Positions 1 to 8,336 of a DNA stretch of 42,143 nucleotides are shown here, piece after piece. Origin of the DNA: GCA-2737665 sp044344795 (GTDB lineage Bacteria > Bacteroidota > Bacteroidia > Palsa-965). Location: positions 1-42,143 of the forward strand of contig JBIJCF010000031.1 in assembly GCA_044344795.1 (NCBI GenBank), written 5' to 3'. The number at the start of each line of letters is the position of its first letter. Positions within the stretch are counted from its first letter, which is position 1. The position numbers were made by a program, and so were the translations under genes. Below the pieces are notes generated by a model. The model worked only from the letters and a program-made list of their open reading frames with translations, did not search any database and was not told the origin of the DNA.

Positions 1-491
1 CAACGCATGTAACGGTCAATAGTTGCAAAGCGTTTCCACATAGGTAAGAACCCACATTGTTCAAATTGCACACTGTAGTATGATTGATGCAATGGTTCTG
101 CAGTGAAAAAATCATTCATCGAACCTTGACGTAAACCAAATGTAGATCCGGAAATGGGGTGAATCGGACCAATTAATTCATTGCAACCCTGTTGTTTGGC
201 GTACTCCTGTGCTTTGTGCAACAGTGAAGCTGCTATTCGATATTCAGAGTGCGCTTCATAATTGCCGATGTACATGGTTCCGGACGAAGTTGAATTATAC
301 ACCACGACACGTCCAACTATTTTGTTATTATTTAAAACAGCTATTCCTGTTTTTACTGCAGCAGTATGAATGAAGTCGTTAATGTGATGAACCGATCGTG
401 CAATAGCAGGATATAACTCATCGGGAAAGTCAATAAGTTGCTTCCATTCCGGTTCATCCGGTGTAGTGAGTTGTACCTGAAGGTTACTCAA
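1..491 (-). CDS. GNAT-like acetyltransferase family protein, N-terminal part (runs off window)
   Basis: An open frame on the minus strand continues past base 1, so only about 163 N-terminal residues are visible. A stretch reading GPIHPISGSTFGLRQG is followed by an aromatic-rich segment and FEQCGFLPMW. This resembles the GPxN...YR...CGF pattern of YghO-like proteins with an acetyltransferase fold; that assignment is by pattern only. No ATG fits. The best start is TTG at 491-489, which overlaps the TGA of the upstream potassium channel gene by two bases (TTGA), implying translational coupling at the end of the uvrA operon. An in-frame stop lies shortly upstream of the TTG, so the protein cannot be much longer at its N-terminus. 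Substrate unknown. Confidence 0.6.
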   Translation of the reverse strand, partial: MSNLQVQLTTPDEPEWKQLIDFPDELYPAIARSVHHINDFIHTAAVKTGIAVLNNNKIVGRVVVYNSTSSGTMYIGNYEAHSEYRIAASLLHKAQEYAKQQGCNELIGPIHPISGSTFGLRQGSMNDFFTAEPLHQSYYSVQFEQCGFLPMWKRFATIDRYMR

Positions 492-1426
492 GGCAATTCG
501 GATTTTTCGTGAGTGTCAATTAATGCAAAATTTAAAGTCGTATCTCCGCTTTCACTCCTCGTAAACATTGGAACAAACTTAGCTCCTTCCATAATTTCGT
601 CTGCGCGATAAGAGGTGCGTTGATATATTGTTTGTGAGAATGTATCGTCGAAAGCCTTGATTACAACTATAATTTCCATTTCGCGATCGAATAATTCCTT
701 GACTGTTGCATTGAACAACGGACTGTCCTGATCCATAGGATGAACTATGGTCCAGCTTAACGGGAACAATGCAATGCGTCTGCGTTCCAATGTTAACGGA
801 TGATACTCGCGTTGACCGCTCACTGTATTGTTTATTGTAAGTGTAACCTCTACTTCTACTTCAATTAGCTGGCTGTGTCGTTGATTAACAAGGCGAAACA
901 TCAGTGCGCGTCCTCCGCGATAAGGAGTAATCAATGCATTTGAACTGAATAAGATTTTTGCGTTCGGCCTGGAGAAGCGTCCATATAACAAACCTGTTGC
1001 TAATGCGAATCCGATCAATCCTAACATGGATTCAATCGCAGCAACAAGACTTGTCCAGAAACCAACAGGAGCAATTCTGCCATAACCTAAAGTGGTTAAT
1101 GTTTGTGAAGAGAAAAAATAAGCTTCGGCAAACTTTCTCCATTCAGCAAGATGAGGTTCAATTCCGGAAAGATGTTCTACACCTAACCAAAAATAAACCG
1201 TAGCAAAAATCGTATTCGCGATGATGTAACTAATGAGCACCACACCAATGAAACGAGTCCATTTCATGGTGATCAGATCATGATACCATTCGTATGAACG
1301 CAAACGGGGCTCGCCGAGTCGCTTGATATTATAAGATCCGTCACGATTCATATTTCGGCCGGATCCTGTTCGGTTTCCGAATCCTAAATCATCGCGACGA
1401 TCATTACTTGACTGTTGCCCGCTCAT
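488..1426 (-). CDS. Inward-rectifier K+ channel (KirBac family)
   Basis: This 312-residue protein has the Kir architecture. Residues 43-57 form an amphipathic slide helix, followed by TM1 at about 58-82, a pore loop with the selectivity filter TLGYG at 112-116, and TM2 at about 122-148. From about residue 155 onward there is a cytoplasmic immunoglobulin-like Kir domain. KirBac proteins are tetrameric inner-membrane K+ channels gated through this domain. The first 40 residues are rich in Gly, Asn, Arg and Ser and look disordered. The ATG at 1426 lies 23 bases inside the end of uvrA, and the stop overlaps the start of the next gene, so the channel sits in the middle of a tight operon. Family assignment is firm; why it travels with uvrA is not evident. 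Confidence 0.93.
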   Translation of the reverse strand: MSGQQSSNDRRDDLGFGNRTGSGRNMNRDGSYNIKRLGEPRLRSYEWYHDLITMKWTRFIGVVLISYIIANTIFATVYFWLGVEHLSGIEPHLAEWRKFAEAYFFSSQTLTTLGYGRIAPVGFWTSLVAAIESMLGLIGFALATGLLYGRFSRPNAKILFSSNALITPYRGGRALMFRLVNQRHSQLIEVEVEVTLTINNTVSGQREYHPLTLERRRIALFPLSWTIVHPMDQDSPLFNATVKELFDREMEIIVVIKAFDDTFSQTIYQRTSYRADEIMEGAKFVPMFTRSESGDTTLNFALIDTHEKSELP

Positions 1427-4253
1427 TGGTACGGTTTAGCTTTTGTTTTAAAAATGTTCCGGTAACGGATTTTTTGTTTTTAACGATCTCTTCCGGAGTT
1501 CCTGATGCAATTACTTCTCCGCCGCCATCACCACCTTCCGGGCCTAAATCAATAATGTAATCCGCACATTTAATAACATCCGGATTATGTTCAATGATGA
1601 TCAATGAATGACCGTTATCCATAAGCGCATAAAACGAATCCAGTAATTTACGAATATCGTGGAAATGCAATCCTGTTGTAGGCTCGTCGAATATAAAGAG
1701 GGTAGGAGGTTGATGATTTCCCAATGCCAGAAACGACGCCAACTTTACACGTTGCGCCTCACCACCGGATAATGTGCTGGAAGACTGTCCCAGATGAACA
1801 TATCCTAAACCTGTATCCTGCAAAGGCTTTAGTTTATTCACAATACGTTTACCACTTGCCAAATCTTCCCCAAAAAATGTAATGGCATCATCAACTGTCA
1901 ATTCCAAAATATCTGCGATGTTCTTGTCGCGAAATACAACTTCTAAAACTTCTTCCTTGAATCGTTTACCCTTGCATGTCTCGCACGTTAAATGCACGTC
2001 AGCCATAAATTGCATTTCAACCACCACTTCACCTTCACCGCTGCACACTTCACAGCGACCACCATCTACGTTAAATGAAAAGTGAGACGGTTTATATCCA
2101 CGCATTTTCGCTAAAGGTTGATCCGCAAAAAGATTTCGGATTTCATCGTACGCTTTTACATACGTAACCGGGTTGGAACGTGAACTTTTACCGATTGGAT
2201 TCTGATCCACGAATTCCACCATTTTGATGTGTTCGTAATCGCCCTTTAATCCTGCAAATTTCCCCGTTTCCGATCCATAACCACCCAGATGCTTTTGCAT
2301 GGCCGGATACAGAATTTTCTTTACAAGAGTTGATTTTCCTGAACCGCTGACACCGGTAACTACCGTCATCATATCTATTGGAAATTTAACCGAAACATTT
2401 TTCAAATTATGTTCTGCTGCACCAAGCACTTCAATGTAGTGCTTCGATTTCTTCCGTTTCGCAGGAATAGGAATTGCAAGTTGTCCGGTTAAATATTTTG
2501 CAGTTAAGCTGTCTGCATGCAACAGTGCTTCATGGTTTCCCGTGAACACCACTTCTCCGCCTAAACTACCGGCTTGCGGACCCATGTCCACAATCGTATC
2601 ACACGAACGCATAATTTCTTCGTCGTGTTCTACTACAATTACCGTGTTGCCGATATCGCGTAATCCTTTCAACACTCGAATTAAACGTTCGGTGTCTTTC
2701 GGATGCAACCCAATGCTCGGTTCATCCAGAATATAAAGTGATCCAACCAAAGAGCTTCCTAACGACGTTGCCAAATTTATACGTTGCGACTCACCACCCG
2801 AAAGTGTAGAGGACAAACGGTTCAATGTGAGATATCCCAAACCGACATCCTCAAGAAATTGCAAACGATTGACGATTTCAGTCAACAAGCGTTTTGCAAC
2901 AGTTGCTTCGTGTTTATCAAGTTTAATTTTTTTGAACACCGGCAACGCATCTTTCACTTGCATCAAGACAACATCGCTAATCGTAAGATCCCCAATCTTA
3001 ACGTAGTTGGCATCTTTACGTAAGCGTGTTCCTCTGCAATCCGGACAAGTCGTGCGTCCACGATAACGTGAAAGCATAACTCGGTATTGGATTTTGTATG
3101 TTTGTTCCTCTAGGTGTTTGAAAAAATCATTCAGCCCGTTGAAGTATTTGTTGCCTGTCCACAACAACTGATACTGATCTTCAGATAATTCTTCGATGGG
3201 TTTATGCACCGGAAAATCGAATTTATACGCCTGCATTACTAAACGATTTTTCCACTCGCTCATCACTTCACCTTTCCAACAGGCAATTGCATCCTCGTAA
3301 ACAGAAAGTTGTTTATTCGGTATCACTAAATCAGGGCTAATGCCAATTACGCTTCCAAATCCTTCACAGGTCTTACAAGCACCCACAGGATTATTGAAGC
3401 TAAAAAAATGAACGGATGGTTCTTCGAACGTTAATCCGTCCGCTTCAAAACGATTGGAAAAATGCAACACCTGAGGCGATTTACTTTTTGCTTTAACGCT
3501 TCCGGTAACAATGATTTCACACGTTCCTAATCCTTCGAAATACGCAGTCTGAATGGAATCAGCAAGGCGGTTTCGTGTATCGTCACTCTCACTATCAAGC
3601 AAAATGCGATCAACAACTAAGGCGATTGGCTCTTTAGCAGATAATGAGGAGGCGTTAATTTCATTCAAACGCAGTACTTCATCTTTATACTGAATACGAC
3701 TAAAGCCTTGTTTCAACAGCAGAGCTAATGTTTCTTTCAGTGGTTTTCCTTTATTAACGATAAGAGGTGAGTTAATTTGCAGTTGCGTACCGCTAGGAAA
3801 ATTGATGAGTTGTTCCACCACATCGGAAACGCTATGACGCTGCACTAAATTTCCGGAAACAGGCGAATACGTTTTACCGATACGAGCAAATAGTAATTTC
3901 AGGTAATCATAAATTTCTGTGGACGTGCCAACTGTCGAACGAGGATTTCGCGTGTTGACTTTTTGTTCAATAGCAACTGCCGGCGAAATTCCTTTGATGT
4001 ATTCTACGGCGGGCTTTTCAATTTTCCCTAAGAACTGACGAGCGTAGGCAGAAAGACTTTCTACGTACCGACGCTGACCTTCTGCGAACAACGTATCAAA
4101 TGCCAGACTTGATTTTCCCGACCCGGACAAACCGGTCATTACCACAAATTTGTTTCGCGGTATTGCTAAATCCACATTCTTTAAATTGTGCATTCGTGCA
4201 CCTTTAATAATGATGAATTTTTTTGGATCCAGTTGTTCTATACTTTCGGCCAC
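1404..4253 (-). CDS. uvrA: Excinuclease ABC subunit A (UvrA)
   Basis: UvrA is the damage-sensing ABC ATPase of nucleotide excision repair; it loads UvrB at lesions. Two ABC modules are visible, with Walker A motifs GLSGSGKS near residue 45 and GVSGSGKS near residue 636, two LSGGE signatures, and zinc modules with CxxC pairs (CKTCEGFG with CPDCRGTR, and CEVCSGEG with CETCKGKR). The frame is open back to an ATG at 4340, but the N-terminus of the family begins shortly before DPKKFIIIKGARMHNLKN. I therefore prefer GTG at 4253, giving 949 residues, the normal length. A -7-like element (TAATTTTG, 4281-4274) lies inside the longer version and supports the later start. It is the first gene of an operon with the Kir channel and the GNAT-like gene. 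Confidence 0.96.
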   Translation of the reverse strand: MAESIEQLDPKKFIIIKGARMHNLKNVDLAIPRNKFVVMTGLSGSGKSSLAFDTLFAEGQRRYVESLSAYARQFLGKIEKPAVEYIKGISPAVAIEQKVNTRNPRSTVGTSTEIYDYLKLLFARIGKTYSPVSGNLVQRHSVSDVVEQLINFPSGTQLQINSPLIVNKGKPLKETLALLLKQGFSRIQYKDEVLRLNEINASSLSAKEPIALVVDRILLDSESDDTRNRLADSIQTAYFEGLGTCEIIVTGSVKAKSKSPQVLHFSNRFEADGLTFEEPSVHFFSFNNPVGACKTCEGFGSVIGISPDLVIPNKQLSVYEDAIACWKGEVMSEWKNRLVMQAYKFDFPVHKPIEELSEDQYQLLWTGNKYFNGLNDFFKHLEEQTYKIQYRVMLSRYRGRTTCPDCRGTRLRKDANYVKIGDLTISDVVLMQVKDALPVFKKIKLDKHEATVAKRLLTEIVNRLQFLEDVGLGYLTLNRLSSTLSGGESQRINLATSLGSSLVGSLYILDEPSIGLHPKDTERLIRVLKGLRDIGNTVIVVEHDEEIMRSCDTIVDMGPQAGSLGGEVVFTGNHEALLHADSLTAKYLTGQLAIPIPAKRKKSKHYIEVLGAAEHNLKNVSVKFPIDMMTVVTGVSGSGKSTLVKKILYPAMQKHLGGYGSETGKFAGLKGDYEHIKMVEFVDQNPIGKSSRSNPVTYVKAYDEIRNLFADQPLAKMRGYKPSHFSFNVDGGRCEVCSGEGEVVVEMQFMADVHLTCETCKGKRFKEEVLEVVFRDKNIADILELTVDDAITFFGEDLASGKRIVNKLKPLQDTGLGYVHLGQSSSTLSGGEAQRVKLASFLALGNHQPPTLFIFDEPTTGLHFHDIRKLLDSFYALMDNGHSLIIIEHNPDVIKCADYIIDLGPEGGDGGGEVIASGTPEEIVKNKKSVTGTFLKQKLNRTNERATVK

Positions 4254-4273
4254 ATTATTCTTCTTAAGGATTG

Positions 4274-4281
4274 CAAAATTA
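4274..4281 (-). promoter_or_regulatory. Candidate -7 element for uvrA
   Basis: Read on the minus strand this is TAATTTTG followed by C, an exact match to the Bacteroidota -7 consensus TAnnTTTG. It lies 20 bases before the preferred GTG start of uvrA. No TTG is found at the usual -33 spacing, so the call rests on the -7 element alone. Confidence 0.4.
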
Positions 4282-4502
4282 CGGCATACTATTTGATCTA
4301 TTTCTGAATAAGAGTACATTTGTATAAGACGAATGTCCAATCAAAAGGTTCACAAAGGAAATTATTGTGTTTCCGTGTAACTTTTCCGGGAGGCAGACGT
4401 TAAAAAGTTAATATTAAAGTTAAACCGGCACAGCGCCACTAAATACAACGCATATAGGTACATCTCTACGTTTTCAATCAAGACGAGTAACTGAAAACCA
4501 AC

Positions 4503-4510
4503 AAGGAGGT
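4503..4510 (+). promoter_or_regulatory. Strong Shine-Dalgarno of the ECF sigma gene
   Basis: AAGGAGGT lies 4 bases before the ATG at 4515 and can pair fully with the 16S rRNA tail. Most genes in this window have no such site, as is usual in Bacteroidota, so this one stands out. It fixes the start codon of the sigma factor gene. Confidence 0.7.
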
Positions 4511-4514
4511 AACC

Positions 4515-5102
4515 ATGCGTTTAGAGCAGCTGAACGACCAACAACTGGTCGAAATGTACATCGCCGGAAATGAATCTTGCTTAGAGATTCTAATTGCCCG
4601 CCACAAGAAGAGAGTATTTTCGTACATCATGATGGTTGTTCGCGACCGTCACATTGCGGAAGACATTTTTCAAGACACCTTTATTAAGGTCATTCAAACA
4701 TTGAAACGCGGCCATTACAGTGATGAAGGCAAGTTTATGCCGTGGATCATGCGTATTGCGCACAATCTGGTGATCGATCATTTTCGCCGTTTGAAGCGCA
4801 TACCAATGGTGGACGGAGGAGAGGACTTTGAAATGTTCTCAGCACTTAAACTTCGTCAGGGAAATACGGAAGACAAAATGGTGAAGCAGCAGATTCGTTC
4901 TGATTTGCGACGCATGATCGAAGATCTGCCTTCCGAGCAGCGAGAAGTGGTCATCATGCGCCATTATCTGGATATGAGCTTCAAAGAAATTGCTGATACA
5001 ACCAATGTGAGCATCAATACAGCTTTGGGGCGTATGCGTTATGCACTCATTAACTTGAAAAAGATGATGGATAAACAAGGTGTAACTCCTGTTGCATTTT
5101 AG
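4515..5102 (+). CDS. ECF-type RNA polymerase sigma factor
   Basis: A 195-residue sigma-70 family factor. The sigma-2 region (about residues 25-95) includes AEDIFQDTFIKV and the core-binding and -10 recognition helices ending in RIAHNLVIDHFRR. The sigma-4 region (about 135-185) starts LPSEQREVVIMRHY and contains the helix-turn-helix FKEIADTTNVSINTALGRMRYAL. The gene is monocistronic, with a clear terminator directly after it, and no anti-sigma factor is encoded next door, unlike SusCD-type or FecI-type ECF genes. It is divergent from uvrA. The start is set by AAGGAGGT just upstream. Its regulon cannot be deduced here. Confidence 0.93.
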   Translation: MRLEQLNDQQLVEMYIAGNESCLEILIARHKKRVFSYIMMVVRDRHIAEDIFQDTFIKVIQTLKRGHYSDEGKFMPWIMRIAHNLVIDHFRRLKRIPMVDGGEDFEMFSALKLRQGNTEDKMVKQQIRSDLRRMIEDLPSEQREVVIMRHYLDMSFKEIADTTNVSINTALGRMRYALINLKKMMDKQGVTPVAF

Positions 5103-5124
5103 AAATCCTGAATGAAGTAAAGAG

Positions 5125-5155
5125 AATAGCCGCGCAAGCGGCTATTTTTATTTTC
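5125..5155 (+). terminator. Rho-independent terminator after the sigma factor gene
   Basis: A perfect 9-bp stem AATAGCCGC / GCGGCTATT closes a GCAA tetraloop at 5134-5137 and runs into a T-rich tract. It isolates the sigma gene from the small gene that follows. Confidence 0.9.
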
Positions 5156-5244
5156 TTGAAAATCAGTATTTTGCGTATGATTTGAATAGAGTGTATACGA
5201 AACCGGTCTACGCCGCGTTATACCTGAACCAATACATAAAACGC

Positions 5245-5433
5245 ATGGTAAAAACCTTTACTCTTGAAAACTTAATGCTGCAGGTGGAAAGTGAGGATTT
5301 GTTCAAAATGGTAACAAACGATAGTGATAGCGAACCGCGTCAACAGGTGATCGATGTTTTGTTGCGCTATTCCCGATCATTGGAAGTGAATAAATCATCT
5401 TACCTAGGACACATCGAGCAGACCAACAACTAA
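5245..5433 (+). CDS. Small hypothetical protein, 62 residues
   Basis: The frame is open from a TTG at 5182, but the ATG at 5245 is the likelier start. The 62-residue product is acidic, with no signal peptide, membrane segment or cysteines. It reads MVKTFTLENLML at the N-terminus and is predicted mostly helical (VIDVLLRYSRSLEV). It is bracketed by the sigma factor terminator upstream and its own hairpin terminator downstream, which argues for an independent short transcript. I do not recognise the family. Codon use is like that of its neighbours. Function unknown. Confidence 0.6.
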   Translation: MVKTFTLENLMLQVESEDLFKMVTNDSDSEPRQQVIDVLLRYSRSLEVNKSSYLGHIEQTNN

Positions 5434-5453
5434 TTGTTGTTGCACAAGTTAAA

Positions 5454-5480
5454 CCCGAACAACTTTGTTCGCGTTTTTTT
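5454..5480 (+). terminator. Rho-independent terminator after the small gene
   Basis: CGAACA (5456-5461) pairs with TGTTCG (5466-5471), followed after CG by a run of seven T. A second inverted repeat, CAACAA / TTGTTG (5424-5429, 5434-5439), overlaps the stop codon just upstream. Confidence 0.75.
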
Positions 5481-5510
5481 ATTACTGCAAATGCAGGTAT
5501 TTTTACGTCC

Positions 5511-6989
5511 TTGAATTCGACGTACACCTTAAGTAAAACCTCCTTCATCAAAGGATTGCAATGTCATAAGGCATTGTTTTTATACAAGCATTATCCGCAA
5601 TTACGCGATCCGATTCCGCCTGCGCGTCAAGCGTTGTTTAATCGTGGTCACGATGTTGGAGCGTTGGCGCATCAGCTTTTTCCAGGCGGTTTTGATGCAT
5701 CTTCGGGCTTAACGGGTGCTGCAATTGCGCTAAAAACGCAGGAGTTAATCGCATCGGGAGTAGAAGTTATTTATGAGGCAGGATTTATTTATGATGATGT
5801 TTTGGTCCTGGCTGATATTCTTGTAAAAACGGGAAGCGGCTGGAATGTGTACGAAATCAAAAGTTCTCTGCGTTTATCTCGAACTTATTACAACGATGCG
5901 GTATTGCAACATTATGTCATTGCGGGTTCGGGAATTGACGTTACCGATTTCTTCCTGGTACATGTCAATCCCGATTACGTCCGGAATGGTGCGTTGAATG
6001 TCGAACAGTACTTTCAGAAAGTGAATGTTACTGCAACTGTAAAAAAATACGTAGCCCTCATTCGTAAGCAAGTACGCGAGTTAAAAACAGTCCTTGATGC
6101 ACCGCAAATACCGGAAGTTGCTATCGGAGAGCATTGTTTCTCTCCGTATGAATGTGACTTCCGTGGTAACTGCTGGAAAAATATAACGACGGATAATGTT
6201 TTTACGTTAACCGGAGTAGGACGCAGCAAGCAGGCAGAATTCTTCAATCAAGGCTACGTGAGTATAAAGGATTTACCCGAAACCGTTGAATTGCCGAAAG
6301 CTGCACACTTGCAATGGCAAGGTTTCATAATGGACCGTGAAGTTGTTCACGCAACTGAAATTATTGCCATGTTGGATCAAGTCGGGAATCATGCCCTGTT
6401 GTTGGATGTCGAAAATTTCCAACCTGCGATACCCATGTACGAAGGCTGTAAACCTTTTCAGGCATTGCCTTTCGCATATTCTATTCATGAGTGGAAAGAC
6501 GGCAATATCGTGAAACATAGAGTATTTCTTGCAGAACCCGGAATGGATCCGCGCGAGGCCTTTTTGCAAGAATTTCTTTCCGATTGCAGCAATGAGTTAC
6601 CTGTTGTTGTGTTTGATGCATCGGCGGAACGAGTGACCATCAATAATATGATTCGAACATTTCCTGATGTGGCATCACGACTTGAAGCAATTTCTGCCCG
6701 AATAGTTGATTTGCAAAAGGTATTTGCATCCGGAGCTTATTATCATCCCCGAATGAAAGGAAGTTATTCCTTGAAAAGTGTATTGCCTGCAATAGCTCCG
6801 GATTTGAACTACGATTCACTACAGGTGCAGAACGGTAGTCATGCTATGCAATTGTATTCGCGCTTACAAACAGAAACAGATTTATTTGAATTAGCGACAG
6901 GTCGTGAACAACTGCTTCAGTACTGCGAAACGGATACCTTGGGCATGGTGCGTATCCTTAATTACCTCCACGATTTGGTGAAGCGTTAA
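5511..6989 (+). CDS. DUF2779 protein: Cas4-like nuclease fused to DEDD exonuclease-like domain
   Basis: A 492-residue two-part predicted nuclease. The N-terminal half looks like a PD-(D/E)xK Fe-S nuclease of the Cas4/AddB type: Asp102 and Glu115-x-Lys117 (YEIKSS) form the catalytic core, and Cys18, Cys209, Cys215 and Cys221 are placed to hold an Fe-S cluster. A possible helix-hairpin-helix spans about 231-257. The C-terminal half has RNase H/DnaQ-like acidic motifs: Asp299-x-Glu301, Asp369, Asp400 and Glu473-x-Asp475. The domain order matches DUF2779. The start is TTG at 5511, the only suitable codon. The gene converges on dgt and the two share overlapping stop codons. No helicase or CRISPR genes lie nearby, so its role (repair or defence) is unknown. 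Confidence 0.85.
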   Translation: MNSTYTLSKTSFIKGLQCHKALFLYKHYPQLRDPIPPARQALFNRGHDVGALAHQLFPGGFDASSGLTGAAIALKTQELIASGVEVIYEAGFIYDDVLVLADILVKTGSGWNVYEIKSSLRLSRTYYNDAVLQHYVIAGSGIDVTDFFLVHVNPDYVRNGALNVEQYFQKVNVTATVKKYVALIRKQVRELKTVLDAPQIPEVAIGEHCFSPYECDFRGNCWKNITTDNVFTLTGVGRSKQAEFFNQGYVSIKDLPETVELPKAAHLQWQGFIMDREVVHATEIIAMLDQVGNHALLLDVENFQPAIPMYEGCKPFQALPFAYSIHEWKDGNIVKHRVFLAEPGMDPREAFLQEFLSDCSNELPVVVFDASAERVTINNMIRTFPDVASRLEAISARIVDLQKVFASGAYYHPRMKGSYSLKSVLPAIAPDLNYDSLQVQNGSHAMQLYSRLQTETDLFELATGREQLLQYCETDTLGMVRILNYLHDLVKR

Positions 6990-8335
6990 GTGGGCAGATC
7001 GATTCCTTTCAGTTTGCGATACAGCGATAGTGCATAACTGTCGGTCATTCCGGCTACAAATTCGCACACACCTAAAATTCTCGCGTAATCTGAGGCTTCC
7101 GGTGATTTGATAAACTGCGTCGGCATCAAACGAATTAGTTTATCACTGTACGGCTTGATTTTTTTGAGGTCTTTACCGTGCATTTTTAAATCCATACTCG
7201 CGCGGACAAAACGATCAAGCAATTCTCCTACAATTTCGAAACCCGCGGCTTCAATCTGTAAGACATTTTTGCTCCTGTACACATGATTGATTGAAAGTTC
7301 CAGCAGTCTATTCAGCGGAACATTCATTGTTTCAGGAAGCATGTCGATTAATGAACGATCAAATTTTCCGGTGAGCATTTCCGGTTCATGCTCCAGAAAC
7401 AAATCGTTGCAGGTATTGATAAGTGTATTGATTGCTTTAGCTCTCAGATATCCGATCTTTTCATTGCGATCAGTAATTTGATGGTAACGTTCATTGGAAA
7501 AATCTTTACCGATCACGGCAATCAAAAGTTGTTCACCTTCTGTAAAAGGAATCCAGCCAATACGTATTCCGTCTTCAAAATCGATGATTCGATAACAGAT
7601 ATCATCAGCAGCCTCTACCAGAAATACAAGTGGGTGTCTCAATCGTGAATACGAGTCGGTTTTTTCGATCTCCAGAGCATCAAATACTTCATGGAACAAA
7701 TGCTGTTCGCTGCAGAAATAACCGTACTTCTTTCTGCTTACGCGTTTCTTGTCGAATTCGTTAATTGACACATCACGTAAGGATCGTGTGGGATATTTAG
7801 TGAATGCACCCAAAGTCGCAAATGTCAGGTTGATATTACCACCCGACGCTTCGTTGTAATTCGTTAAGATCTTAAACCCGTATGCGTTGCCTTCAAAATT
7901 GGTAAGATCAGCCCATTCGTGATCTTGAACGAGTGAATTCCATTCTTTTCCGCTACCATTGCTGAAATAATTACTGATAGCAGCTTCACCCGAATGTCCG
8001 AAAGGTGGATTGCCTATGTCATGCGCCAATGCTGCTGTTGCGCATATAGCTCCAAAATCGGATTCGTGGAATCCTTTTAAATTGTGACGTTCTATAATTA
8101 CACGCCCTGCCATTTTTCCCAACGAGCGTGCCACACAGGAAACTTCCAAACTGTGCGTAAGTCGTGTGTGCACAAAATCGCTTTCGGGCAATGGAATTAC
8201 CTGGGTTTTATCTTGTAAACGTCGGAAAGCAGAGGAGAAAACCACACGATCAAAGTCGCGCTCAAAGCCTGTTCTATCGGCATGTGTATGTGCAACACCG
8301 GAACGCTGTCCGGACAATAATGTGGTCCAATTCAT
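6986..8335 (-). CDS. dgt: Deoxyguanosinetriphosphate triphosphohydrolase (dGTPase)
   Basis: dGTPase cleaves dGTP to deoxyguanosine and triphosphate, adjusting the dNTP pool. Starting at ATG 8335 (MNWTTLLSGQR) the protein has 449 residues. The HD-domain metal ligands are visible: His61 in RLTHSLEVS, His105-Asp106 in ALAHDIGNPPFGH, and a later Asp in EAADDICYRIIDFED. The conserved entry FDRVVFSSAFRRLQDKTQV is at about 28-46. The frame extends upstream to 8392 but would then overlap the preceding gene; its stop lies one base before this start, so the shorter form is preferred. It is the second gene of a two-gene operon with the small membrane protein. Its stop shares bases with that of the convergent DUF2779 gene. 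Confidence 0.94.
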   Translation of the reverse strand: MNWTTLLSGQRSGVAHTHADRTGFERDFDRVVFSSAFRRLQDKTQVIPLPESDFVHTRLTHSLEVSCVARSLGKMAGRVIIERHNLKGFHESDFGAICATAALAHDIGNPPFGHSGEAAISNYFSNGSGKEWNSLVQDHEWADLTNFEGNAYGFKILTNYNEASGGNINLTFATLGAFTKYPTRSLRDVSINEFDKKRVSRKKYGYFCSEQHLFHEVFDALEIEKTDSYSRLRHPLVFLVEAADDICYRIIDFEDGIRIGWIPFTEGEQLLIAVIGKDFSNERYHQITDRNEKIGYLRAKAINTLINTCNDLFLEHEPEMLTGKFDRSLIDMLPETMNVPLNRLLELSINHVYRSKNVLQIEAAGFEIVGELLDRFVRASMDLKMHGKDLKKIKPYSDKLIRLMPTQFIKSPEASDYARILGVCEFVAGMTDSYALSLYRKLKGIDLPT

Positions 8336-8336
8336 A

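Noticed and set aside
5424..5443. CAACAA/TTGTTG inverted repeat as a regulatory operator
   Set aside because: It overlaps a stop codon just ahead of a terminator; AT-rich short pairing there is likely chance.
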